NCBI GenBank assembly: GCA_945865815.1
Contig: CAMBFR010000021.1
Coordinates: 1-42,597 of the forward strand
DNA from: Candidatus Sulfopaludibacter sp. SbA3
Lineage (GTDB): Bacteria > Acidobacteriota > Terriglobia > 20CM-2-55-15
DNA length: 42,597 nucleotides
Direction: 5' to 3'
Position numbers and translations under genes: made by a program. The notes under the pieces are model-generated. The model made no database searches. It was not told where the DNA came from and saw nothing but the letters and a program-made list of their open reading frames with translations. How positions within the stretch are numbered: the stretch's first letter is position 1; each line of letters begins with the position of its first letter. Of the stretch, positions 17,701 through 27,317 are shown one piece after another.

Positions 17701-18641
17701 GCCGAATCGGTGAGCACGGTCCCCACGAAGTCCTGGCGGATGATAGTGCGCTGGTTGTCGATCAGGAAAAAGAAGAAGGTCTTGTTCTTGATAATGGGTC
17801 CGCCCAAACGAACGCCGTACTGATTGCGGTTCTCAAAGTTACCTTTCACACGATTGAAATTGTTAAACCAGTTCGACGCGCTAAGCGCCGAGTTTCGGTT
17901 GTTCCAGAACGCCGAGCCACGGTACCCGTTCGTTCCCGAGCGTGTGACCATTTGAACCTGGCCGGAACCGCGGCCCGCCTCTGCGTCGATGGTTCCCGTC
18001 GTCACCCGGACCTCTTCAACCAGATCCGGGCTCGTGTAGGTGGTGGCAAGCGACCCCTGGTCGTATCGTCCACTGGAGACAGTCATGCCGTCGCGGGTGA
18101 CATTGGTGGCGGCAAGCCGGTTGCCCCCAAAATAACCATCCACGTCCCCTTCGGTTGCGCCCGTTCCCGCCATTCCAGCAAGCAGCTCCATGACGTTACG
18201 GCCGCCAACCGGCAAATCACGGACCTGTGCCTCGGGCAGGACCGTGCCAATCGAGGCGGAGGTCGTCGACAGCGATGTATCGGACGCCACGGTTACCTCC
18301 ACCGTCGTCGTCACATCACCGACTTCGAGAGAAAAGTTTATTCGCGCCTGCTGCGAAACACCGAGAACCACATTGTTGATCTGCTGTGTGCGGAAACTTG
18401 GCAGTGAGGCGCTTACCTCGTAAGTCCCGGTTTGCAGGTTGGGGAACTGGTACGTCCCCGTTTCGTTCGTTAATGTTGTATTCGCGATGCCGGTCCCGAC
18501 ATTGCGCGCCGTAACCTCGACCCCGGGAAGCACAGCTCCCGTGCCATCGGCAACGGTTCCGCCCAATGAAGCGTTGCTTGTCTGTCCGATCATGATTACC
18601 GGCGCCAAAAGGCACAGGATTGTAACCAATACATTTCTCAC
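14772..18641 (-). CDS. TonB-dependent receptor with N-terminal carboxypeptidase-regulatory-like domain (second copy type)
   Basis: 1289 aa from a GTG start with GGGGGG upstream. A signal peptide (about 1-19) is followed by a carboxypeptidase-regulatory-like domain (about 22-110, 'SLGGTVADGTGAVLPGVEVTARN... ETGTYQFPNLQTGTYEVSASLPSF'), a plug (about 120-260, 'LPVGGRNVMELLAGMAG', 'VTRDGMTVSSGRYDQG', 'GSGQVQMVTRSGTNGYRGSAFWNN') and a barrel ending 'TLGARLNF' with terminal Phe. It is about 200 residues longer than the receptor at 3900-7145 and differs in sequence, so it is a paralogue rather than a recent duplicate. It lies 73 bp downstream of an exported amidohydrolase, possibly in the same operon. 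The ligand is unknown. Confidence 0.92.
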   Translation of the reverse strand: MRNVLVTILCLLAPVIMIGQTSNASLGGTVADGTGAVLPGVEVTARNVGTGIANTTLTNETGTYQFPNLQTGTYEVSASLPSFRTQQINNVVLGVSQQARINFSLEVGDVTTTVEVTVASDTSLSTTSASIGTVLPEAQVRDLPVGGRNVMELLAGMAGTGATEGDVDGYFGGNRLAATNVTRDGMTVSSGRYDQGSLATTYTSPDLVEEVRVTTGTIDAEAGRGSGQVQMVTRSGTNGYRGSAFWNNRNSALSASNWFNNFNRVKGNFENRNQYGVRLGGPIIKNKTFFFFLIDNQRTIIRQDFVGTVLTDSARRGIFRFYPGADARNALQTAPTVDRSGNPLRPSSATGDLQSINLFSYDPFRTGYDPTGWIQNVLLARMPSPNDFTVGDGLNTAGIRFTRRINGLDVLLQDQTDQNNRDQINVRLDHNFNSSHKASFVYTREDSKNEAESSGIENWPNGYNGANRKYPRIYTFSFTSTLGSNFVNEFRGGYRGHDVRTWAPIYVGRKGEDNSTIEPKAKEALALLPTSNGIPLGIVPQLFAQGFMSFSGNSSFGTTRGSYSPLWQIGDTLSWISGKHAFKAGFERRVDSTRGYNDNTFTPQVQLGAGNVIAPIDSLTIPGLTSNNSTTARNVLYNLSGSIDYVRYAFDLESPKPPLKFVGYHDGNLLKSRDWKAPEITAFFKDEWKATQNLTLNLGVAWDWYGVPYEENGLAAKVVGGVPGLCGPACGALTRVEFVGRHSTAPEKQLFDDDWNNFAPVVGFSYSIPGLGRSTILRGGYGVTYAGRQISSAMAAGGLDSVAGTLPGAFGGFGCCGATYTRPGYWSLSNVGIPFAPQFQPLEPFPLTAPRTLTMNAYEQERVSPYIQNFNLSFQRELADNLILDVSYIGSKGSKLYGRLPLNAVKIRDNQFLEAFNVTRAGGSHPLFDRMLMGLNIPGAGVVNGTTLTGSEALRRYQPTRTNLANGGVGAVAQFLTESTNVTGNAGGFITNGRLPDNFLVYNPQFTEVGVVGNNGNSTYHSMQLQLTKRMSYGLAGSASYTWSKNLGISDDDHNLYGRDPNNFGLDKALLGFHRSHIATGNGTYTLPFGANRALLSSAPGWVDRLVGQWQLGFITRYSSGAPLTLSAGGLSNIWQQANNTPNILGDFPEGKLTFRDRILPTFFPGLTQSSDPGSAAVTSANTLNAAFSNRAIFNAQGQALLVNPSPGGVGTLGKRTVEGPSRFTLDMNLNKRVNIDETRQLEFRMDVTNVLNHPLFGNPNVDINSSSFGLISTATEGRKFTLGARLNF

Positions 18642-18714
18642 GAGATTCCCCCCTTTTCGAAGAACGATGTAACGCGCGCGAATGCGCGTACTGACTTCAT
18701 GTACTCCATCCCAC

Positions 18715-20349
18715 TTATTTTCTTAACTTCATTTGGTCGAAGACGATCCTACCACCAACCATGGTCATGACCACTTGGGTATTCCCGATTTCCTCGGGAC
18801 GAACGGTGAAAATATCCTGCGTCAGAACTGCAAGATCCGCTTCCTTGCCGGCGTCAAGCGAGCCGGTATAGTCCTCGGAAAACCGGGCGTACGCGCCTCC
18901 GCGCGTGTAAGCATCCACGGCCTGTTCCACGGTCATACGCTCGTCGGGCGAGGCGTATTGGCGGACAGCCGTTGGATCCGGTGCGGCGAAAATAGCTTTA
19001 ACGGAACGCGTCACGGCTTGTTGAATGCCGCTGAATGGATCGGGCGGGAACGTGCACGGCCAGTCGCTTCCGAATGCGAGGTTCGCGCCGGACTTCAGAT
19101 ACGATTGCCAGACGTTCGTGGCCGGATTGGTGTTGCAGCAAAATTCGGGCTGCATACTCAAGGTAACGCCAAGCTTTGCAAACCGGGGAACGTCGGCCGG
19201 GGCGATATTGATGGCGTGCTCGACGCGGAAGCGCCGGTCTCTGGGGCCGTTCACCCGGATGGCTTCCTCATAGGCGTCCAGCACCATCGTGGCGGGACCG
19301 GCGCTGAGGGAGTGCGTCATGATCTGGTAGCCGCGTTTGTCCAGTTCAAGAATGAGGTTCCTGTAGTCCTCCGGCTTGTAGAGCCCCGGCGTGCCGGCGC
19401 CGTCGGCGAAGAACTTGATCAGGTTGCCCGACACCCATCTGTCATTGTAGGTCGTGCGCGCCTTGTCCAGGTCCGCCATAAATTCCGGCGTCAGGCTATG
19501 GTTCACCGCGACAGTCGCAAACGACGTCTTTGTGCGCACCGTAAGTTCGCCGCGGTCGCGAAGGGCGGCGTATACCTGGATCTCCTCGAGGCTGCCCGTC
19601 GCGTTGGTCACGCTGGTGACGCCGAAGCGGTTCATATAGCGGGACGCTTCGCGCATCCAAGCCACTTTTTCCTCGAACGGCTGGTTCGCCAGCGCGTGAT
19701 CCATCAGCAGCATCGCCGATTCCCGCAAAACGCCGGTGGGCTGCCGGTTCGCGTCTCGAATAATGAAGCTCTCGATTACCGGATCGGCGTTCGGCCGATC
19801 CGTGATTCCCGCAAGCTCGAGCGCCTTCGTGTTCACCCACAGCGTGTGCTCGGTAGGCGCATGAATCACAATCGGCCGATTCGATACGGCGCGGTCCAGA
19901 AGAGCTCGCGAGGCGGTATTGGGAAACTGCGCGCGGCCGAAGAGCACCTTGTCGTTGGGATGACTTGCGGCGTACTCCTTGATCTTCGCGACGAACGCCG
20001 CTTCGTCCTTCGGCTCGACGTAGAGATCCGGCGTCGCGAGATTGAACCCATGAAGCGCCAGAGCGCCCAGCCACAGATGGGTGTGGCTGTCCACGATGCC
20101 CGGAATCACGGTCCGCTGTTGGAGATCGATAATTCTGGAACCGGATTCCCTGCGGCTCATGATCTCTTCGTTCGTTCCCACGGCATCGATGCGCGTGCCT
20201 GTGATGGCGATCGCCTGAGCCCATTTTCGCGCCGGGTTCGCTGTGTAGATGCGCCCATTCACAAGAAGCGTCTCGCTCGCGAAAAGCGCCGGAGAAAGGA
20301 TAAGCGCGACCATGGAAATCCACAAACCAAGCAGTGCGTTTCGGACCAT
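18715..20349 (-). CDS. exported amidohydrolase family 3 (YtcJ-like)
   Basis: 544 aa. An N-terminal hydrophobic segment (about 7-24, ending LFA-SETLL) suggests export. Amidohydrolase-3 features follow: 'LLVNGRIYTANP' strand, 'VIPGIVDSHTHLW' (HxH metal site), 'FGRAQFPNTASRALLDRAVSNRPIVI', 'FADGAGTPG', 'VEHAINIAPADVPRFAKLGVTLSMQP' and the metal-site Asp in 'AFGSDWPCTFPPDPFSGI', then 'MTVEQAVDAYTRGGAYA' and 'GSLDAGKEADLAVL'. The family hydrolyses C-N bonds in diverse small molecules; the substrate here is unknown. AGGATTA precedes the ATG. Placement just upstream of the second TonB receptor suggests the two act on the same imported compound. Confidence 0.88.
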   Translation of the reverse strand: MVRNALLGLWISMVALILSPALFASETLLVNGRIYTANPARKWAQAIAITGTRIDAVGTNEEIMSRRESGSRIIDLQQRTVIPGIVDSHTHLWLGALALHGFNLATPDLYVEPKDEAAFVAKIKEYAASHPNDKVLFGRAQFPNTASRALLDRAVSNRPIVIHAPTEHTLWVNTKALELAGITDRPNADPVIESFIIRDANRQPTGVLRESAMLLMDHALANQPFEEKVAWMREASRYMNRFGVTSVTNATGSLEEIQVYAALRDRGELTVRTKTSFATVAVNHSLTPEFMADLDKARTTYNDRWVSGNLIKFFADGAGTPGLYKPEDYRNLILELDKRGYQIMTHSLSAGPATMVLDAYEEAIRVNGPRDRRFRVEHAINIAPADVPRFAKLGVTLSMQPEFCCNTNPATNVWQSYLKSGANLAFGSDWPCTFPPDPFSGIQQAVTRSVKAIFAAPDPTAVRQYASPDERMTVEQAVDAYTRGGAYARFSEDYTGSLDAGKEADLAVLTQDIFTVRPEEIGNTQVVMTMVGGRIVFDQMKLRK

Positions 20350-20510
20350 TAATCCTACTCCTTAGCTCTATGACCTGTTTTCAGGACGGGCATATAACAG
20401 CCGCGAACTGTGCTCAAGATCGAAGTTCGTACCATGGTCATCGCCGAAAGGGTTGGATTCATGGGGCGAAGTATGCCTGCACCGGGCGTCCTGTCCAATA
20501 CATGCCATTA

Positions 20511-20606
20511 CCAGTAAATTATGCCGATCGCGTACAAGTGTATTGCGCCGTATTGTTTCAAGTTAACTATGCCGTGTCAACGCAAGTAAATAATGTAAGA
20601 ACCGTG
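20511..20606. repeat. four copies of a short motif at exact 24-bp spacing (mobile-element end-like)
   Basis: The motif CAAGTNAATTATGCCG recurs with its fifth base T at 20515, 20539, 20563 and 20587, exactly 24 bp apart. The four cores are GTAAATTATGCCG, GTGTATTGCGCCG, GTTAACTATGCCG and GTAAATAATGTAA; the intervening bases vary. A further degenerate copy may precede the array near 20490. Phased short repeats of this sort are typical of transposase-binding sites at transposon or IS ends (as in IS21-type multiple terminal repeats) or of cooperative operator arrays. The array abuts a truncated methyltransferase gene and no transposase is present, so a relict element end is the favoured reading. 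Confidence 0.6.
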
Positions 20607-21077
20607 TCGACAAGGAGGTACAGGGTTGGAGTTGGCGAGATTCACCGGATCTGTGGGCGCCGTTGCGACCCCAAAGACCCCACTGAAAACATCCCAGCCT
20701 GGTTCGGATAAAGGCCCGGAAGCCTTTCGCTGCGATAAACGCGCCACGCGATTCAACGCGCCGAAATTGGAAAAGATGCCGTCGTAGGTTGGAGGGTCCG
20801 GAACGAACTGCCGGATATCGGCAACGCGGAAGTCGATCCGCGCCCCAACACCGGATTCCCCGGCTTTTGCCTTGAGCTTCGAAATCATTGCGGGCGAAAT
20901 GTCGATCGCCGTCACGTCGCAACCATTTCGCGCAAAATGAACGGCTTCTTCGCCCGTGCCGCATCCTGCATCCAACAGAAGCGAGCCGGCAGGAAAAACC
21001 GTATCGGCGATCCGCCATACATCGGAACGAATCTCCCGTGCCAGCCTCGCGTTGTTTGCAACGAGGGGCGCTTGCAC
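20577..21077 (-). pseudogene. truncated class I SAM-dependent methyltransferase
   Basis: 166 aa from a GTG. Residues 1-110 are a normal Rossmann methyltransferase start: 'LLLDAGCGTGEEAVHFAR' (SAM-binding motif I, about 33-50), 'DVTAIDISPAMISKLKAKA' (motif II), 'IDFRVADIRQF' (motif III) and 'YDGIFSNFGALN' (motif IV). After about residue 111 (near 20747) the sequence no longer resembles the family, and the frame runs into the 24-bp-phased repeat array before stopping. Related enzymes are about 230-270 aa, so roughly the C-terminal half is missing. This fits truncation by insertion of a mobile element. It is divergent from the aminotransferase, 32 bp away. Confidence 0.7.
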
Positions 21078-21109
21078 GTCTGCGTGGTCAGTGATACGGT
21101 CCGGGAATC

Positions 21110-22465
21110 ATGGACTCACCTATTTCTTCCCAGGAAGTTGTCGACTGGACGCGCCGCCTGAACTACGGAACATGGCGGCACCAGAAGTCGTGGACGCCGC
21201 TGCACGTCGTGGACGCGGAGGGCTGCTACTTCACCGACGCAGCCGGAAAACGCTATCTCGACTTCTCATCGCAGTTGATGTGCGTCAACCTGGGCCACAA
21301 AAATCCGGCGGTCATCAAGGCCATTCAGGACCAGGCCGCCGCGCTCCCGTATATCGCGCCGGGTTACGCCACCGATGTGCGCGCCGAATTGAGCCGGATG
21401 CTGCTGGAAGTTCTTCCACGAGGGATAGAGAAGTTCTTTTTCACGACGTCGGGTACGGATGCAAACGAGGCCGCCATCAAGATCGCCCGTCTTTTCACCG
21501 GCAAGACGAAGATCATCGCGCGCTATCGCTCCTATCACGGATCTACCATGGGATCGATTGCGATGACCGGCGATCAGCGGCGATGGCCGGTGGAACCTGC
21601 CGCCAAGGGCCAGGGCGTGGTGTTCGCGCCGGAGGTGAATTGTTACGACTGTCCGATCGGTCACCGCTATCCCGAATGCAATATCGCGTGCGCCGACTAC
21701 GTTGAACACATGATCGAAAATGAGAGCGACGTGGCAGCCGTCATCGTGGAACCGATTGTCGGCACGAATGGAGTGCTCGTTCCGCCACCGGAGTACTTCC
21801 CGCGCCTGCGTGACATTTGCGACCGGAACAAGGTGCTGCTCATCGCCGATGAAGTCATGAGCGGATGGGGCCGCACGGGAAAGTGGTTTGCGCTCGACCA
21901 CTGGAACGTGGTCCCGGATATTCTGGTCACCGCGAAGGGGATTACGTCGGCCTATGCGCCTCTGGGCCTGTGTGCAACGACATCGAAGATTGCCGCGTTC
22001 TTTGACGACCACTACTTCGCCCATGGCCACACCTACGAAGCGCATCCGCTGACGCTTGCGCCGGCGATCGCCACGATTCGCGAGATGCGGCGGCTCGACC
22101 TGGTCGAGCGCTCGCGCGAGCTCGGTATATATCTTGGAACGAAGCTGGCCGAATTGGCCGCCAGGCACCCCTCAATTGGAGATGTGCGGGGCAAGGGATT
22201 GTTCTGGGCAGTTGAACTGGTCAGGAATCGCGAGACGAAAGAACCGCTGAACACCAAGGAAGAGAAACTCGCCGGCAAACCGCTCGTTGTGGACCAGGTC
22301 GCAGCCGACATGATGAAGCAGGGCGTGTTCGTGCAGGCCTGGCTCAGTCATTTCGTACTGGCCCCTCCCCTCATCATCACCAGAGCCGAAATCGATGCCG
22401 GTGTTGCCGCTATGGATAACGCGCTGTCATTGGCGGACAGGCTGGTTACTTCACCGCCGGAATGA
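21110..22465 (+). CDS. class III PLP-dependent aminotransferase (beta-alanine / omega-amino acid type)
   Basis: 451 aa, the usual length for the family. Motifs: 'YLDFSSQLMCVNLGH', 'FTTSGTDANEAAIKIAR' (PLP phosphate loop), 'YRSYHGSTMGS', the four-Cys stretch 'CYDCPIGHRYPECNIAC' (178-194), 'LIADEVMSGWGRTGKW' with Asp247 for the PLP ring nitrogen, and 'ILVTAKGITSAYAPLG' with Lys276 as the Schiff-base lysine. The likely reaction is transamination of beta-alanine or beta-aminoisobutyrate to malonate or methylmalonate semialdehyde. That is inferred from the convergent dihydropyrimidinase operon and the nearby MmsA; other omega-amino donors (taurine, GABA) cannot be excluded. Its last 20 bp overlap the 3' end of the LLM gene on the other strand. 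Confidence 0.88.
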   Translation: MDSPISSQEVVDWTRRLNYGTWRHQKSWTPLHVVDAEGCYFTDAAGKRYLDFSSQLMCVNLGHKNPAVIKAIQDQAAALPYIAPGYATDVRAELSRMLLEVLPRGIEKFFFTTSGTDANEAAIKIARLFTGKTKIIARYRSYHGSTMGSIAMTGDQRRWPVEPAAKGQGVVFAPEVNCYDCPIGHRYPECNIACADYVEHMIENESDVAAVIVEPIVGTNGVLVPPPEYFPRLRDICDRNKVLLIADEVMSGWGRTGKWFALDHWNVVPDILVTAKGITSAYAPLGLCATTSKIAAFFDDHYFAHGHTYEAHPLTLAPAIATIREMRRLDLVERSRELGIYLGTKLAELAARHPSIGDVRGKGLFWAVELVRNRETKEPLNTKEEKLAGKPLVVDQVAADMMKQGVFVQAWLSHFVLAPPLIITRAEIDAGVAAMDNALSLADRLVTSPPE

Positions 22466-23438
22466 TCTCGCGGCCGTAGGTTTCCAGCTGCTGCTCTTCG
22501 TCGCCACACATTAAATAAATGTTGAACTGCGTGACGCCGGCCGACCGTAATTCCTGAAGTTTGCGAATGTGGTCCTTGACCGAACCGACGAGGCAGAACC
22601 GGTCGACGACTTCGTCGCTGACGAATCCGGCGTTGCTGCTTCCGACCTCGGCGTGATGAAGGTAGTTGTAACCCGCGCGATCCTTGACGAAAGCGGTAAG
22701 TTCAACAGGCAACTCTTCGGGCTTGTACCTTGAGACCAGGTCCACAACGTGGTTTGAAACCATCGCCGGAAACCAGCGGACGCGCTCGCGGCCCACGGCC
22801 CGATCCTCGGAAATCCAGACAGGCGCCGCGCTCATGACGCGGATCTTCGAGAAATCGCGGCCCGCCTCCTCGGCCCCTTCCTTGACGAAACCGAGGCACC
22901 ATTTGATGAGATGGGGGTCCGCAAACTGCAGAACGACTCCATCGCCGACGCGTCCCGCGCACCTTAGAGCTTTCGGACCGTATCCCGCCACCCACACCGG
23001 AGGAACGCCGGAGTCCGCCCACGTCATTTGGATCGGATGTCCTTCATAAACGATCTGCTTTCCAGCGTTCAGTTCGCGAACGATGCGCACCGCCTCTTCA
23101 AGGTTTTCAAGCGTTGTGGGTTGCCTGCCCATCACGCGCCGCGAACTGTCGCCCCGGCCGATGCCAAGGTCCATGCGGCCGCCGGAAATCCTGTTCAAGG
23201 TGGCCAGCAGGCTCGCGGTCACCGTTGGGTCGCGCACGACCGGATTCGTCACACACGTGCCAAACCGCATCCTCTTTGTGTTTGCAGCCATCAGCGTCAA
23301 CAGCGGGTACGCCTCCTGCCACAACACGTGCGAGTCGAAGATCCATCCATAGGCAAACCCATCAGATTCCGCCTGGCGTGCGAGGTTGACGATGCGGCCG
23401 GGATTCATATCGGGCTTTAAGGTGAACGCAAACTCCAT
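22446..23438 (-). CDS. LLM-family flavin/F420-dependent oxidoreductase
   Basis: 330 aa. Luciferase-like monooxygenase fold: 'MEFAFTLKPDMNPGRIVNLARQAESDGFAYGWIFDSHVLW', 'RMRFGTCVTNPVVRDPTVTASLLATLNRISGGRMDLGIGRGD' (substrate/cofactor loop), 'VWVAGYGPKALRCAGRVGDGVVLQFADPHLIKW'. It resembles the CPS_4043-type F420-dependent clade rather than RutA-like uracil oxygenases, but cofactor choice (FMN or F420) cannot be settled by eye. It is the last gene of the dihydropyrimidinase-permease-carbamoylase run, 10 bp after the carbamoylase. Its place in a pyrimidine operon that lacks a dihydropyrimidine dehydrogenase raises the possibility of a redox step on the ring; this is inference. Confidence 0.85.
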   Translation of the reverse strand: MEFAFTLKPDMNPGRIVNLARQAESDGFAYGWIFDSHVLWQEAYPLLTLMAANTKRMRFGTCVTNPVVRDPTVTASLLATLNRISGGRMDLGIGRGDSSRRVMGRQPTTLENLEEAVRIVRELNAGKQIVYEGHPIQMTWADSGVPPVWVAGYGPKALRCAGRVGDGVVLQFADPHLIKWCLGFVKEGAEEAGRDFSKIRVMSAAPVWISEDRAVGRERVRWFPAMVSNHVVDLVSRYKPEELPVELTAFVKDRAGYNYLHHAEVGSSNAGFVSDEVVDRFCLVGSVKDHIRKLQELRSAGVTQFNIYLMCGDEEQQLETYGREIIPAVK

Positions 23439-23448
23439 GATGCTTCCT

Positions 23449-24307
23449 CTAGGTTTTCGCCAGGTCGCCGTACGATTCCGGCCGGCGGTCGCGGAAGAAT
23501 TGCCACACCTGGCGCACTTCCTGGATTTCGTCCAGGTTCAGGTCGGCCACGACCACTTCCTCTTTGTCGCGGGAACCTTCAACCAGAATCCTGCCGCGCG
23601 GCGAGCAGAAATAGCTCTGGCCGTAAAACTCGCCGATGTTCCATGGCTGCTCGCGGCCGACTCGATTGATCGCCCCGACGAAGTAGCCGTTTGCCACGGC
23701 ATGCGCGGGTTGTTCCAGCTTCCACAGGTACTCGCTCAAACCGGCAACCGTCGCCGAGGGATTGAAGACGATCTCGGCGCCGTTCAAGCCGAGAACGCGC
23801 GCACCTTCCGGGAAGTGCCGGTCGTAGCAGATGTAAACACCGATGTCGGCGAACTGCGTCTTGAACACGGGATAGCCGAGATCGCCGGGCTTGAAATAGA
23901 ACTTCTCCCAGAAACCCGGGGCGCAGTGGGGAATGTGATGCTTGCGGTATTTGCCGAGATACTTTCCATCGGCGTCGATCACCGCGGCCGTGTTGTAGTA
24001 GACGCCTGTCATGTCCTCTTCGTAGATCGGCACGACCAGGACGATTCCGTGCTTCTTCGCTACCTCCCGCATGAGGCTGACGGTCGGGCCATCCGGAATC
24101 TTCTCCACCATTCCGTACCACCGCGTGGACTGCTCCGCGCAGAAGTAAGGCCCGGTGAAGATTTCCTGCATGCACAAAATTTTCACGCCTTTCGCGGCGG
24201 CGTCGGCAATCAGTTTGAGATGCTTGTCGAGGGACTCCTTCCGGATCGTCTCGAGGGATTCTGTCGTGGGCGTGGTGCACGCCGCCTGAATCAACCCGCA
24301 CCGGACA

Positions 24308-24318
<11 letters not shown>
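23449..24318 (-). CDS. nitrilase-superfamily N-carbamoyl amidohydrolase (beta-ureidopropionase-like)
   Basis: 289 aa, a single CN-hydrolase domain. The triad is visible as Glu52 ('CMQEIFTGPYFC'), Lys126 ('LGKYRKHHIPH') and Cys164 ('VYICYDRHFPEGAR'), with the extra conserved Glu138 in 'APGFWEKFYFKPGD'. 'QEIFTGPYF' and 'YRKHHIPH' are typical of beta-ureidopropionase and N-carbamoyl-amino-acid hydrolases. Expected reaction: N-carbamoyl-beta-alanine to beta-alanine, CO2 and ammonia, as the third step of reductive pyrimidine breakdown. It starts 11 bp inside the end of the permease gene, so translation is coupled. An N-carbamoyl-D-amino-acid hydrolase acting on hydantoin products is the main alternative. 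Confidence 0.9.
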
Positions 24319-25758
<1,440 letters not shown>

Positions 25759-25762
<4 letters not shown>

Positions 25763-27144
25763 GAAAAAGTGCTCCGCTTGAGGAATTGGCCGTTGCCCGC
25801 CCTGCCTTTGAACTCGCCGTTTTCCACAACCACATTGCCGCGGGACATGACGATCTCGGAGACGCCTCGAACCCGTCGGCCCTCATAGGCGCTGTAGTCC
25901 ACGCGCATGTGGTGCGTTGCGGCGCTGATGACCTCGTCGCGCTCGGGATTGAAAATCACGATGTCGGCGTCGGAACCGACTGCGATCGTGCCCTTTTTCG
26001 GAAACAGCCCGAAGATCTTGGCGGCCGCGGTGGATGTCAGTTCCACGAATCGATTCAAACTGATTCGCTTTTGAACCACGCCGCCATCGTAAATCAAGCT
26101 CATCCGATGCTCGACGCCGGGACCGCCGTTCGGAATTTTGGTGAAGTCGTCGCGGCCGAGTTCCTTTTGTTCCTTGAAGCAGAAAGGACAATGATCGGTG
26201 GAGATAACCTGCAGGTCATTGCCGCGCAGTCCCTTCCAAAGCTGGTCCTGATTGGCTTTGTCGCGCAGTGGAGGCGTCATGACGTATTTCGCGCCTTCGA
26301 ATCCCTCCTGCTCGTAATAGCTGTAGTCGAGGAACAGATACTGCGGACACGTTTCGGCAAAGGCGGGCAAACCCAGATCGCGTGCGGCCTGAACTTCTCT
26401 GAGCGCGTCATAACAGCTCAGATGAACAATGTAGACAGGCGAGTTCGCCATTTCGGCGATGGCGATCGCGCGATGAACACCTTCGGCTTCGGCGCGCGTT
26501 GGCCGGGTCAACGCGTGGTATTTGGGTCCGGTCTTTCCCTCGGCAACAGCGCGTTTCACCAGGACGTCGATGACGACGCCGTTCTCGGCGTGCATGCACA
26601 CAAGGCCGCCGCCTTCGCTGGCCGTGGTCATCGCTTTGAAGATCGTTCCGTCGTCGACGAGAAACACTCCCGGATACGCCATGAACAGCTTGATGCTCGT
26701 CACGCCCTGGTTGATCAGCCCCTTGATTTCCGGCATCCGGCTATCCGGCAGGTCGGTGAGAATCATGTGGAAGCCGTAGTCGATGACCGCCTTGCCTTCG
26801 GCTTTCTTGAACCACACATCCAGAGCTTCGTTCAGCGCCTGCCCGCGGAACTGCACGGCGAAGTCGATGATTGTTGTGGTCCCGCCGAAGGCCGCGGCGC
26901 GCGTGCCGGTCTCGAAATCGTCGGACGACGCGGTCCCGCCGAAAGGCAGGTCCATGTGGGTGTGCGGATCGATGCCGCCTGGAATGACAAGCTTTCCGGC
27001 CGCGTCAATGGTGCGGTCCACCTGGCCAACGACGCTCGCGAGGTTGGATCCGATCATCGCGATAACAGACCCTTCGATGAGGATATCGGCGACGTAGGAA
27101 TCCACGGCCGTCACGACATGGCCATTGGTAACGAGTGTCCTCAT
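25759..27144 (-). CDS. hydA: dihydropyrimidinase / D-hydantoinase
   Basis: 461 aa, the family length. Metal ligands are in place: His61 and His63 in 'GGIDPHTHMDLPF', the carboxylated lysine Lys152 in 'TSIKLFMAYPG', His185 in 'CMHAENG', His241 in 'YIVHLSC' and Asp317 in 'ISTDHCPF'. 'KNKANQ'-type loop sequence ('PPLRDKANQDQLW') and 'MSLIYDGGVVQKRISLNRFVELTSTAAAKIFGLFPKKGTIAVGSDADIVIF' complete the fold. It opens 5,6-dihydrouracil or dihydrothymine (or 5-substituted hydantoins) to the N-carbamoyl amino acid. It is first in the operon hydA - NCS1 permease - carbamoylase - LLM, with 4-nt and 11-nt overlaps and a 10-bp gap. Its start faces the mmsA promoter across the AT-rich palindrome at 27203-27291. 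Confidence 0.93.
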
Positions 27145-27202
27145 AGGGCCGCGATGCTATACCTCGGCGTTGACGATTTCAACTGCGGGTACGGATCATC
27201 CC

Positions 27203-27291
27203 GGATGAAAATGAAAATTGATTATTGGTTGATGATTGATGTGCTTGGCGGAATTAATCATTATTTATTAATCAATTTTCAATTCTCATCC
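27203..27291. repeat. AT-rich long imperfect inverted repeat in the hydA/mmsA divergent promoter region
   Basis: The left arm (27203-27240) and right arm (27253-27291) begin and end with GGATGA/TCATCC and contain GAAAATTGATTA against TAATCAATTTTC. Most mismatches would be G-U pairs in RNA, and a 12-nt centre GTGCTTGGCGGA separates the arms. The segment is far more AT-rich than its surroundings. It is the only DNA between the two divergent catabolic units, so it must hold or overlap their promoters. It could be an operator, a MITE-like insertion, or both. Confidence 0.6.
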
Positions 27292-27317
27292 GCCGCGCTT
27301 TGGTATACACAGACACC

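Noticed and set aside
20511-20606. CRISPR array
   Set aside because: The repeated core is only about 13 bp, copies are imperfect, the period is 24 bp and no cas gene is present.
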